From Nocardioides sp. SLBN-35 (GTDB lineage Bacteria > Actinomycetota > Actinomycetes > Propionibacteriales > Nocardioidaceae), in assembly GCF_006715725.1 (NCBI RefSeq), contig NZ_VFNU01000001.1, forward strand, positions 558,001 through 622,000: 64,000 bases of DNA. The letters run 5' to 3'. Positions 49,212 through 56,920 of this stretch are shown here, one piece after another (within the stretch, counting starts at the first letter, position 1; every line of letters starts with the position of its first letter). The notes below the pieces were generated by a model, which was not told the DNA's origin, searched no databases, and worked only from the letters and a program-made list of their open reading frames with translations. The translations under genes were made by a program, and so were the position numbers.

Positions 49212-50228
49212 ATGGTCGACGAAGCACCCTGGCGCCGTACCGCCCTGGACGCCGTGCCGACCGAGGCACCGTCGTACCGGACGCTCACCTACGAGGTCGA
49301 CGGACGCGTCGCACGGCTGACCTTCGACCGGCCCGAGCAGGGCAACTCGATCACCCCGGACACACCGGTCGAGCTCGCCGACGCCGTCGAGCGCGCGGAC
49401 CTCGACCCACGGGTGCACGTGATCGTGCTGAGTGGGCGGGGCAAGGGCTTCTGTGGCGGCTACGACCTCGCCGCGAGCGCCGAGGGCCTGATGGACGGGG
49501 GTCTCGACAAGCTCGACCACCGGGTGGGCCCGGTGCCACGCGAGGGCACCGTGCTGGACCCGACCGTCCAGATGCTCAACCACGACCCCGCCGGCACGTG
49601 GGACCCGATGGTCGACTACGCGATGATGAGCCGCTTCACGAAGGGCTTCGCCAGCCTCCTGCACGCGAACAAGCCCACCGTGGCCAAGATCCACGGCTTC
49701 TGCGTCGCCGGCGGCACCGACATCGCGCTGCACTGCGACCAGATCGTGATCGCCGCCGACGCCAAGATCGGCTACCCGCCCACCCGGGTGTGGGGCGTCC
49801 CCAGTGCCGGGCTGTGGGCGCACCGGCTCGGCGACCAGCGCGCCAAGCGCCTGCTCCTCACCGGCGACACCCTCACCGGCCGTGAGGCCGCCGAGTGGGG
49901 CCTGGCGATCGAGGCGCCCGAGCCCGAGGACCTCGACGAGCGCACCGAGCAGCTGGTGCAGCGCATCGCCGCGATGCCGCTCAACCAGCTGATGATGGTC
50001 AAGCTCGCGCTCAACTCCGCCCTCCTCGCCCAGGGCGTGCAGAACAGCCAGATGATCAGCACCGTCTTCGACGGGATCTCCCGCCACACCCGCGAGGGCT
50101 ACGCGTTCCAGCAACGCGCGGCCGAGGCCGGGTTCCGGCAGGCGGTGCGCGAACGAGACAGCGCGCCGTACGACGACGGCGGACCCGCGACCAGCAACGT
50201 CACCAACCAGCCCAACCGCAAGGGATGA
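49212..50228 (+). CDS. Crotonase/enoyl-CoA hydratase family protein
   Basis: A 338-residue crotonase-fold protein, longer than the usual 260 because of an insert at about 100-140 before DYAMMSRFTKGF. The oxyanion-hole regions are visible as SGRGKGFCGGYDLAA (about 76-90) and HGFCVAGGTDIALHCDQIVIA (about 160-180). A reaction on an acyl-CoA double bond is expected, but the usual paired Glu residues are not obvious, so hydratase activity is not certain. It is the first gene of an operon with an AidB-like dehydrogenase under a PaaX-type regulator. Confidence 0.92.
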   Translation: MVDEAPWRRTALDAVPTEAPSYRTLTYEVDGRVARLTFDRPEQGNSITPDTPVELADAVERADLDPRVHVIVLSGRGKGFCGGYDLAASAEGLMDGGLDKLDHRVGPVPREGTVLDPTVQMLNHDPAGTWDPMVDYAMMSRFTKGFASLLHANKPTVAKIHGFCVAGGTDIALHCDQIVIAADAKIGYPPTRVWGVPSAGLWAHRLGDQRAKRLLLTGDTLTGREAAEWGLAIEAPEPEDLDERTEQLVQRIAAMPLNQLMMVKLALNSALLAQGVQNSQMISTVFDGISRHTREGYAFQQRAAEAGFRQAVRERDSAPYDDGGPATSNVTNQPNRKG

Positions 50229-50233
50229 CAGAC

Positions 50234-51862
50234 ATGACCAGCACCCACGAGGTCCTCAACCAGGTCCCGCCGCTCGTCGGCCACGACACCTCCGCCGACC
50301 CGGCGCTGCGCGAGGGCATCGAGCGCGAGGGTGCCGGCTGGGCACTGGCCGAGATCCAGGAGGTCGGCCGCCTCGCCGGAACCCAGGAGGCGATGGACCT
50401 CGGCCGCCTCGCCGAGCGGGTTCCGCCACGGCTGCACACCCATGACCGCTACGGCCGCCGCGTCGACGAGGTCGAGTACGTGCCGGCGTACCACCGCCTC
50501 ATGGAGACCGCTGTCGGCCACGGCATCCACGCCGCCCCCTGGGCCGACGACCGCCCCGGCGCGCACGTCGCCCGCGCGGCCAAGTTCTACGCGTGGAACG
50601 TCGATGCCGGCCACGGCTGCCCCATCTCGATGACGTACGCCGTCGTCCCGGCCCTGCGCGCCAACCCGGACCTCGCCGCGCGCTTCGAGCCGCTGCTCAC
50701 CAACCGCGACTACGACTTCGGCCTGCGCGACCCCGAGACCAAGCGGGGCCTGATCGCCGGCATGTCGATGACCGAGAAGCAGGGCGGCTCCGACGTCCGC
50801 GCCAACACGACCACCGCCACGCCGCAGCCGGACGGGACGTACCGGATCGTCGGCCACAAGTGGTTCACCTCGGCGCCGATGTCCGACATGTTCCTCACCC
50901 TCGCGCAGGCGCCGGGCGGCCTGTCCTGCTTCCTGCTCCCCCGCGTGCTGCCGGGCGGTGAGGCCAACCCGATCCGGTTCCTGCGGCTCAAGGACAAGCT
51001 CGGCAACAAGTCCAACGCGTCGTCCGAGATCGAGTACGACGATGCCGTCGGCTGGCTGGTCGGCGAGGAGGGCAAGGGCGTCAAGACCATCGTCGAGATG
51101 GTCAACATGACCCGCCTCGACTGCGTGATCGGCTCGGCGTCGGGGATGCGGACCGCGCTGGTGTACGCCGCCCACCACGCCCGCCACCGCGCCGCCTTCG
51201 GCAAGCTGCTCATCGACCAGCCGCTGATGCGCAATGTGCTGAGTGACCTGGCGGTCGAGTCCGAGGCCGCGACCACCGCGATGATGCGGCTCGCCGGCGC
51301 CAACGACCGGGCGATCCATGGCGACACCGGGGAGGCGGCGCTGCGCCGCCTCGCCCTCGCCGCGACCAAGTACTACGTCTGCAAGCGCGGCCCGGTCCTC
51401 GCCAACGAGGCGCTGGAGTGCCTCGGCGGCAACGGCTACATCGAGGACTTCGACATGGCCCGGATCTACCGCGAGCTGCCGCTGCTCTCGATCTGGGAGG
51501 GCTCCGGCAACGTCGCCGCCCTCGACGCCCTGCGCGCCATCGGCCGCGAGCCGGAGTCCCTGGACGCGTTCTTCGCCGAGGCCGAGCTCGCCGTCGGCGC
51601 CGACCAGCGCTACGACGACGCGGTCGCCTCGCTCAAGAAGGAGCTGACGCAGTTCGACGACATCGAGCTGCGTGCCCGCCGCCTTGTCGAGCAGATCGCC
51701 GTCGTCTTCCAGGCCGGGCTGCTCCTCCGTCACGCCCCGACCGCCGTCGCCGACGCGTTCTGCGCCAGCCGCCTGGCCCGCGACTGGGGCAGCGCCTTCG
51801 GCACCCTGCCCGCCGGCCTCGACCTCGCGCCGATCCTGGAGCGGACCGAACCGGGCTTCTGA
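50234..51862 (+). CDS. AidB-like acyl-CoA dehydrogenase
   Basis: A 542-residue acyl-CoA dehydrogenase of the AidB subgroup, longer than standard enzymes (about 380) because of N- and C-terminal extensions. Features are AGMSMTEKQGGSDVRANTTTA (FAD loop), HKWFTSAPMSDMFL, and ALECLGGNGYIEDFDMARIYRELPLLSIWEGSGNV (key residues of the AidB signature). E. coli AidB is linked to alkylation damage, but many actinobacterial members act in catabolism; the crotonase neighbour favours that. ATG at 50234 has AAGGG nine bases upstream; the in-frame ATG at 50225 overlaps the previous stop. Confidence 0.93.
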   Translation: MTSTHEVLNQVPPLVGHDTSADPALREGIEREGAGWALAEIQEVGRLAGTQEAMDLGRLAERVPPRLHTHDRYGRRVDEVEYVPAYHRLMETAVGHGIHAAPWADDRPGAHVARAAKFYAWNVDAGHGCPISMTYAVVPALRANPDLAARFEPLLTNRDYDFGLRDPETKRGLIAGMSMTEKQGGSDVRANTTTATPQPDGTYRIVGHKWFTSAPMSDMFLTLAQAPGGLSCFLLPRVLPGGEANPIRFLRLKDKLGNKSNASSEIEYDDAVGWLVGEEGKGVKTIVEMVNMTRLDCVIGSASGMRTALVYAAHHARHRAAFGKLLIDQPLMRNVLSDLAVESEAATTAMMRLAGANDRAIHGDTGEAALRRLALAATKYYVCKRGPVLANEALECLGGNGYIEDFDMARIYRELPLLSIWEGSGNVAALDALRAIGREPESLDAFFAEAELAVGADQRYDDAVASLKKELTQFDDIELRARRLVEQIAVVFQAGLLLRHAPTAVADAFCASRLARDWGSAFGTLPAGLDLAPILERTEPGF

Positions 51863-51891
51863 CCGCACCATCCGCTGTGGCCGAGGGACCG

Positions 51892-52953
51892 TCAGTGGGC
51901 GCGGCGGGGGCGGTCGCCGAGCTTGATCCTGACCGCGGCGCCGGGAGGAAGCACGGCCCCCGGCTTGGGCTTCTGGCGCACGACCCAGCGCGCGCCCGGA
52001 TGGGTTCGGCGTACCTTGCCGACCTTGCAGCTCGCGGCGCCGAGCAGCTTGCGGGCGGCCTTGAGCCTGTGGCCGACCAGCTTCGGAACCGTGCAGGCGC
52101 TCGGACCTGCGGCGTAGGTCAGCGAGATGGACGGCTGACCGGTCGTGTCGGTGACGACGGAGGTGTTCGTGGCCCCGGCGCCGGAGCCGCTGGAGCCCGC
52201 TCCGCCGCCGTCTCCGGCGGAGCTCGTGCCCCCGCCTCCTCCGCCGTAGAGGCCGGCGCCGCCGCCTCCGCCGCCGCTGAAGGGGAAGCTGCAGCCGACG
52301 CCGGACCGGCCGGATGCGCCGGTGCCCAGCGATCCTGTCGTCGCGATCCCGTCACAGCTGTATCCACTCGGCCCGCCGGACGTCGGCGTCCCCGGCTGCC
52401 CGCCCCCGCCGTAGCCCTGCCCGGCGGTCGGAACGGCGCCTGCAGTGCCGCCGCCGTTGGTCGTCCCGGGGCTCGGCGTCGAGCCGCCCCCGCCGCCTCC
52501 GCCCGCGGCGACGAGCAGCCGCAGGGTGAGCGACGTGCCGGCCGCGCGTGGTGCGAGCCGGATGTCCGAGGCGCCACCGCCGCCCCCTCCTGCGTCGGAC
52601 CCGCTGCCACCGGCGCCGCCGCCGTTGAAGCCGCCGAGGGCGCCGACGCCGTTGCCGCCCACCTCGAGGTAGAGGATCTGCCCCGGCGTCACCGACAGGT
52701 CGGCTGACACAAGGGCGCCGTAGCCTCCCGCTCCGCCCGAGGCGCCGTTGCCACCGCGCCCGCCGACGGCCACCGCATGCAGGGTGGTGACACCCGCCGG
52801 CACGGCGAAGGTCTGCTCGCCGCCCGTGGGCAGGAAGGTGACCGACTGGGGCGTCGCCCGGGCGGCGGACGCTTCGGCACCGGCAGGTGCGACGGCAGTG
52901 AGACCGCCGATCGCCAACGACAGAATGAAGATGAGGCTGAACATGCGGGACAT
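51892..52953 (-). CDS. Secreted glycine-rich protein with C-terminal PASTA domain
   Basis: A 353-residue exported protein. A signal peptide (about 1-27) is followed by a beta-rich domain (TFAVPAGVTTLHAVAVGGRGG), a long Gly-rich region (about 70-260) with G-G-G runs, and one PASTA module at the C-terminus (CTVPKLVGHRLKAARKLL, then VVRQKPKPGAVLPPGAAVRIKLG). PASTA modules bind cell-wall fragments, so wall attachment is likely. It is repetitive but not a PE/PPE or spider-silk type. TACGTT lies 6 bases before the ATG (leaderless). Confidence 0.9.
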   Translation of the reverse strand: MSRMFSLIFILSLAIGGLTAVAPAGAEASAARATPQSVTFLPTGGEQTFAVPAGVTTLHAVAVGGRGGNGASGGAGGYGALVSADLSVTPGQILYLEVGGNGVGALGGFNGGGAGGSGSDAGGGGGGASDIRLAPRAAGTSLTLRLLVAAGGGGGGGSTPSPGTTNGGGTAGAVPTAGQGYGGGGQPGTPTSGGPSGYSCDGIATTGSLGTGASGRSGVGCSFPFSGGGGGGAGLYGGGGGGTSSAGDGGGAGSSGSGAGATNTSVVTDTTGQPSISLTYAAGPSACTVPKLVGHRLKAARKLLGAASCKVGKVRRTHPGARWVVRQKPKPGAVLPPGAAVRIKLGDRPRRAH

Positions 52954-53001
52954 GAAGCCAACGTAGGTTCGTGCGCCGCTGTGGGGGATGGCCCGATCGG
53001 A

Positions 53002-53577
53002 CTACGGTTCGACGATCCCCAACGCCCCCAGCGCCATCGACGCGAGCAGGTCCCGCAGCGCGGCATCCGGGATCGCATGACCCGCCCGGGGGGTGGAGTT
53101 GAGCAGCCCGAACGCGGCCTGGGCGGCGGCGTGGGCGCGGGGCTTGTCGAGATCCGCGCGCAGGGCGCGCAGCTGGTCGGCCCACAGGTCGACGTACCTG
53201 CGCTGGAGGCGGCGGACCTGCTCGCGTGCGTCCTCGGGCAGCGACTCCCAGTCGCGGTCCTGGACGATGATCAGCGGGCGGTGGCCGAGGGCGAACTCGA
53301 CGTGCCAGTCGACCAGGCCGCGCAGTGCGGCCGACGGGTCGCCGCCGCCGGCGGCCACGCGCTCGCGGCCGACCTCGAGGAGTCGCTCGCTGATCGAGGT
53401 CAGCATCTCGGCGAGAACTGCCTGCTTGGAAGCGAAGTGCTTGTAGAGCGCCGGACCGGAGATGCCGCAGGCGGCGCCGAGGTCGGCGACCGAGACGCCG
53501 TGGAAGCCGCGGGCGGCGAACAGGTCGGCTGCGGTGGCCAGGATCTGCTCGCGGCGGGTCGGCTCGGTCACGGTCAC
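53002..53577 (-). CDS. TetR family regulator
   Basis: A 191-residue TetR regulator. The helix-turn-helix is VSVADLGAACGISGPALYKHFASKQ near residues 25-49 (a 'GPALYKHF' form common in acyl-CoA-responsive TetRs). The GTG start has TAGCCT 6 bases upstream on the minus strand (53589-53584), and a dyad ACCCA-GAT-TGGGT (53589-53601) overlaps that box, so it may bind its own promoter. It is 1.7 kb from the branched-chain acyl-CoA operon, with two other genes between, and could control it; the operon's dyad is different in sequence, which argues against. Confidence 0.92.
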   Translation of the reverse strand: MTVTEPTRREQILATAADLFAARGFHGVSVADLGAACGISGPALYKHFASKQAVLAEMLTSISERLLEVGRERVAAGGGDPSAALRGLVDWHVEFALGHRPLIIVQDRDWESLPEDAREQVRRLQRRYVDLWADQLRALRADLDKPRAHAAAQAAFGLLNSTPRAGHAIPDAALRDLLASMALGALGIVEP

Positions 53578-53673
53578 CCCCGAAGGCTACCCAGATTGGG
53601 TCATGACGCCGTCGCGACGCCGCTGCTAGGCAGGTGACGGTGCGGTGCGCGCCAACGACCCGAGGAGCAGACC

Positions 53674-54825
53674 ATGGGCAAGGCAGCGATCAGGATCGGT
53701 ACGGCGATGGCGGCGCTCGCCCTCGCGGCGACCGGAGCGCCGGCGGTGGCCGGCCCGCAGGACGCCGGCGGGCGCGCGGCACCGAAGACGGTCGCCCCGC
53801 TCATGGGCCCGCGTGGCGTCGACGCGCTCGGCCACGGCCGGACCCTCGTCACGGAGACCGGCGGCACCTTCAGCCTGGTCGTGGAGCGCAAGCACAAGCC
53901 GGCGCGGGTGGTCCCGCTCGGCAACCTCCCCACGGACTTCCCGCCGGCGATCTCCAAGGGTCCGCACGGCACGATCTACCTGCTGACGGGGGCTTCCGGC
54001 CCGCCGCCGGAGCAGCGCCCGTCGGTCCTGCGCGGCGCCGCGGCGCCCGCGCCCGCGACGACGCTGTTCAAGTGGAAGCGCGGCTGGCCCGCACCCAAGG
54101 TGGTCGCCGACATCAGTGCGTACCAGAAGACCGACCCCGATCCGTGGGACCAGGAGGGCTTCCCGGCCGACAGCAACCCGTTCGGGGTCCTGGCCCTGGA
54201 CGACGGCACGGTGCTGGTCTCCGACGCCGCCGGCAACGACCTGCTCCGGGTGTGGCCGAAGAAGGGCAGGATCAGGACGGTCGCCCGGCTGATGCCGCGC
54301 ACGGTGCCGGTCCCGGCCGGGCTGCCCGACGTACCCCCGCCGATGGGCCCGCTCCCGCCTGCCGGCACCCCGATCGTCTCCGAGGCGGTGGCCACGTCGG
54401 TGACCGTCGGCGCCGACGGCTACTGGTACGTCGGCGAGCTGCGCGGCTTCCCGGCGACCCCGGGCACCTCGCAGGTGTGGCGGATCAGGCCGGGGTCGAC
54501 GAACGCCACCTGCGACCCGGCGCACCCGCGCAAGGGCGCCTGCAAGAGGTACGCCGACGGCTTCACCTCGATCACCGACCTGGCGGCCGGACCGAAGGGG
54601 ATCTACGTCCTCGAGCTGTCGAAGAAGAGCTGGTTCGCCTTCGAGATGGGCCTGCCCGGCGCCGAGGAGGGCGGCCTGTTCCTGGTCCGCGACCGCGGGG
54701 CCATGCCGCGGGTGCGCGAGCTCGCCGCGGGCCGGTTGAAGAACCCGGGCGGGGTCGACGTGAGCGACCACGTCTACGTCGCGGGCCCGCTGTTCGGTCC
54801 CGGGGCGCTGCTCCGGCTCCGCTGA
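53674..54825 (+). CDS. ScyD/ScyE family secreted protein
   Basis: A 383-residue exported protein with a signal peptide (about 1-27). It is a beta-propeller-like protein with NPFGVLALDDGTVLVSDAAGNDLLRV and a later GFTSITDLAAGPKGIYVLE, both typical of ScyD/ScyE-type proteins, named after cyanobacterial scytonemin genes of unknown role. The propeller presumably binds a small molecule or polymer outside the cell. A ribosome site GAGGAG precedes the ATG, unlike its leaderless neighbours. It diverges from tetR and converges with a small lipoprotein gene. Confidence 0.88.
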   Translation: MGKAAIRIGTAMAALALAATGAPAVAGPQDAGGRAAPKTVAPLMGPRGVDALGHGRTLVTETGGTFSLVVERKHKPARVVPLGNLPTDFPPAISKGPHGTIYLLTGASGPPPEQRPSVLRGAAAPAPATTLFKWKRGWPAPKVVADISAYQKTDPDPWDQEGFPADSNPFGVLALDDGTVLVSDAAGNDLLRVWPKKGRIRTVARLMPRTVPVPAGLPDVPPPMGPLPPAGTPIVSEAVATSVTVGADGYWYVGELRGFPATPGTSQVWRIRPGSTNATCDPAHPRKGACKRYADGFTSITDLAAGPKGIYVLELSKKSWFAFEMGLPGAEEGGLFLVRDRGAMPRVRELAAGRLKNPGGVDVSDHVYVAGPLFGPGALLRLR

Positions 54826-54838
54826 GCCTCGGCGGCGC

Positions 54839-55249
54839 TCACGTGCAGTTGGCGGACAACCACTTGTCGACGGCTCGGCCGGTCGGCGGGTCCGCGGCCA
54901 GCGCGTCCTCGTACTCGGCGAGCGACGCGCTCTCCCGGACGGCCCGCTCGATCTGGTCGAGCTCGTCGACGGCCGCCGCGGGGAAGGTGGCCGGGACACC
55001 GGCCTCGTCGATCGCGTCGAACGCCGCCCCGATCCGCGCCCACGCCTCCTCCGGGTCGCCGGTGCGGTCGTAGGCGTCGTCGATCGAGGCTTCCACCTCC
55101 TGCATCAGGTCGCAGAAGGTCGCCGGCGGGACGGTCTTGCCGCCCTCGGGTCGGGTGGACGACTCGTCGTCGCCGGACCCGCACGCCGTCGTCAGCAGGA
55201 GCGGTACGGCGAGCGCGGCGGCGAGCCGTCGGATCGGGGAGCGACGCAT
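54839..55249 (-). CDS. Small lipoprotein of unknown function
   Basis: A 136-residue lipoprotein with lipobox TTAC (Cys at about residue 23). The mature part is a helical, acidic domain with a Cys near residue 47 (TFCDLM) and another at the C-terminus (SANCT), probably joined. It somewhat recalls the lipoprotein at 37614 in its opening FCDL but is otherwise different. TAGGGT lies 6 bases before the ATG (leaderless). It diverges from the branched-chain acyl-CoA operon. No function is suggested. Confidence 0.82.
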   Translation of the reverse strand: MRRSPIRRLAAALAVPLLLTTACGSGDDESSTRPEGGKTVPPATFCDLMQEVEASIDDAYDRTGDPEEAWARIGAAFDAIDEAGVPATFPAAAVDELDQIERAVRESASLAEYEDALAADPPTGRAVDKWLSANCT

Positions 55250-55298
55250 GGGGTGACCCTAGGGCGTGTCCTAGGCGATCGCCCGGTGAGCCGCCCCA

Positions 55299-55327
55299 TT
55301 GCGCACAAGGTTAATGATCGTTAACCT
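55299..55327 (+). promoter_or_regulatory. Promoter and operator of the acyl-CoA carboxylase operon
   Basis: -35 TTGCGC (55299-55304), 17-base spacer, -10 TAACCT (55322-55327), then 7 bases to GTG 55335. A dyad AGGTTAA-TGATCG-TTAACCT (55308-55327) fills the spacer and -10, an ideal repressor site. The regulator is not adjacent; TetR at 53002 is the nearest candidate. Confidence 0.78.
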
Positions 55328-55334
55328 CGTGCTC

Positions 55335-56915
55335 GTGTCCGAGACTTCCGAGCCCACCCTCCGGGACCTGGCCGCCGACCTGCGCGAGCGCCTCGCGCGG
55401 GTGCGCCAGGGCGGCAGTGAGGCCGCCCGCACCAAGCACACCGACCGCGGCAAGCTCCTGGCCCGCGACCGGGTCGACGGCCTGCTCGACCCCGGCAGTC
55501 CGTTCCTGGAGCTGGCGCCGCTGGCGGCGTACGGCATGTACGGCAAGCCCGGCGACGACTACGCCGTCCCCGCCGCGGGCGCCGTCGCCGGCATCGGCCG
55601 GGTCGAGGGCCGCAACGTCATGGTCGTCGCCAACGACGCGACCGTGAAGGGCGGTACCTACTACCCGATGACGGTCAAGAAGCACCTGCGGGCGCAGACC
55701 GTCGCCGCCGAGAACAACCTGCCCTGCGTCTACCTGGTCGACTCCGGCGGCGCCTTCCTGCCGATGCAGGACGAGGTGTTCCCCGACAAGGAGCACTTCG
55801 GCCGGATCTTCTTCAACCAGGCCAACATGTCCGCGCGCGGGATCCCGCAGCTCGCCGCGGTGATGGGCTCGTGCACCGCCGGCGGCGCCTACGTCCCGGC
55901 GATGTCCGACGAGACCGTCATCGTCAAGAACCAGGGCACGATCTTCCTCGGCGGCCCGCCGCTGGTGAAGGCCGCGACCGGCGAGGTCGTCAGCGCCGAG
56001 GACCTCGGCGGCGGCGACGTGCACGCCCGCAGGTCCGGGGTCGTCGACCACCTCGCCGACGACGACGCCCACGCGCTGCGCATCCTGCGCGGCATCATCG
56101 ACACGCTGCCGATTGGGCACAGACCGCAGGATCCCGCGCCGAATTCGCGCGGTTTGGTCCCAAACCGCATCAATTCCGAGGACCCGCACGAGCCGCCGGA
56201 GAGCATCTACGACGTCGTGCCGGTCAGCACCCGCACGCCGTACGACGTCCGCGAGGTCATCCGGCGCCTGGTCGACGGCAGCCGGCTGCAGGAGTTCAAG
56301 CAGCTGTACGGCGAGACCCTGGTCTGCGGGTTCGCCCGCATCCACGGTCACCCGGTCGGCATCGTCGCCAACAACGGCATCCTGTTCAGCGAGTCGGCGC
56401 TCAAGGGCGCGCACTTCGTCGAGCTGTGCAACCAGCGCGGCATCCCGCTGCTCTTCTTGCAGAACATCTCCGGCTTCATGGTCGGGCGCGAGTACGAGAA
56501 CCGCGGCATCGCCCGCGACGGTGCCAAGCTGGTCACCGCGGTCGCCTGCTCGGTGGTCCCGAAGCTGACCGTGGTCATCGGCGGCTCCTTCGGCGCCGGC
56601 AACTACGGCATGTGCGGGCGCGCCTACGACCCGCGCTTCTTGTGGATGTGGCCCAACTCCCGGATCTCGGTGATGGGCGGCGACCAGGCGGCCAACGTGC
56701 TCGCGACGGTCGCCGGCCGCGAGGACGACGAGGAGTTCAAGCAGCCGATCAAGGACCAGTACGAGACCCAGGGCTCGCCCTACTACGCGTCCGCGCGGCT
56801 GTGGGACGACGGTGTGATCGACCCCGCCGACACCCGCCGGGTGCTCGGCATGGCGCTCGAGGTCGTCTCCGCGGTCCCGACCCCCGCCCCCAACTACGGC
56901 ATCTTCCGGATGTGA
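55335..56915 (+). CDS. Acyl-CoA carboxylase beta subunit (AccD1/MccB-like)
   Basis: A 526-residue carboxyltransferase. The N-half has [20 protein letters not shown] and [20 protein letters not shown]; the C-half has [19 protein letters not shown] and [34 protein letters not shown]. These match methylcrotonyl-CoA carboxylase beta / AccD1 of leucine breakdown. GTG 55335 is chosen over an ATG-less upstream frame because TAACCT lies 7 bases before it. The linker between halves contains a 36-base palindrome in frame (residues about 270-281, [12 protein letters not shown]). It is followed in the operon by the biotin subunit. Confidence 0.94.
   Translation: MSETSEPTLRDLAADLRERLARVRQGGSEAARTKHTDRGKLLARDRVDGLLDPGSPFLELAPLAAYGMYGKPGDDYAVPAAGAVAGIGRVEGRNVMVVANDATVKGGTYYPMTVKKHLRAQTVAAENNLPCVYLVDSGGAFLPMQDEVFPDKEHFGRIFFNQANMSARGIPQLAAVMGSCTAGGAYVPAMSDETVIVKNQGTIFLGGPPLVKAATGEVVSAEDLGGGDVHARRSGVVDHLADDDAHALRILRGIIDTLPIGHRPQDPAPNSRGLVPNRINSEDPHEPPESIYDVVPVSTRTPYDVREVIRRLVDGSRLQEFKQLYGETLVCGFARIHGHPVGIVANNGILFSESALKGAHFVELCNQRGIPLLFLQNISGFMVGREYENRGIARDGAKLVTAVACSVVPKLTVVIGGSFGAGNYGMCGRAYDPRFLWMWPNSRISVMGGDQAANVLATVAGREDDEEFKQPIKDQYETQGSPYYASARLWDDGVIDPADTRRVLGMALEVVSAVPTPAPNYGIFRM
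56141..56176. repeat. In-frame palindrome inside the carboxyltransferase gene
   Basis: Arms GCGGTTTGG (56149-56157) and CCAAACCGC (56160-56168) with a TC centre, flanked by GAATT (56141-56145) and AATTC (56172-56176). The total of 36 bases equals 12 codons, so the frame is kept. It lies in the linker between the two halves of the enzyme, where extra residues should be tolerated. Confidence 0.82.
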
Positions 56916-56920
56916 TCGCG

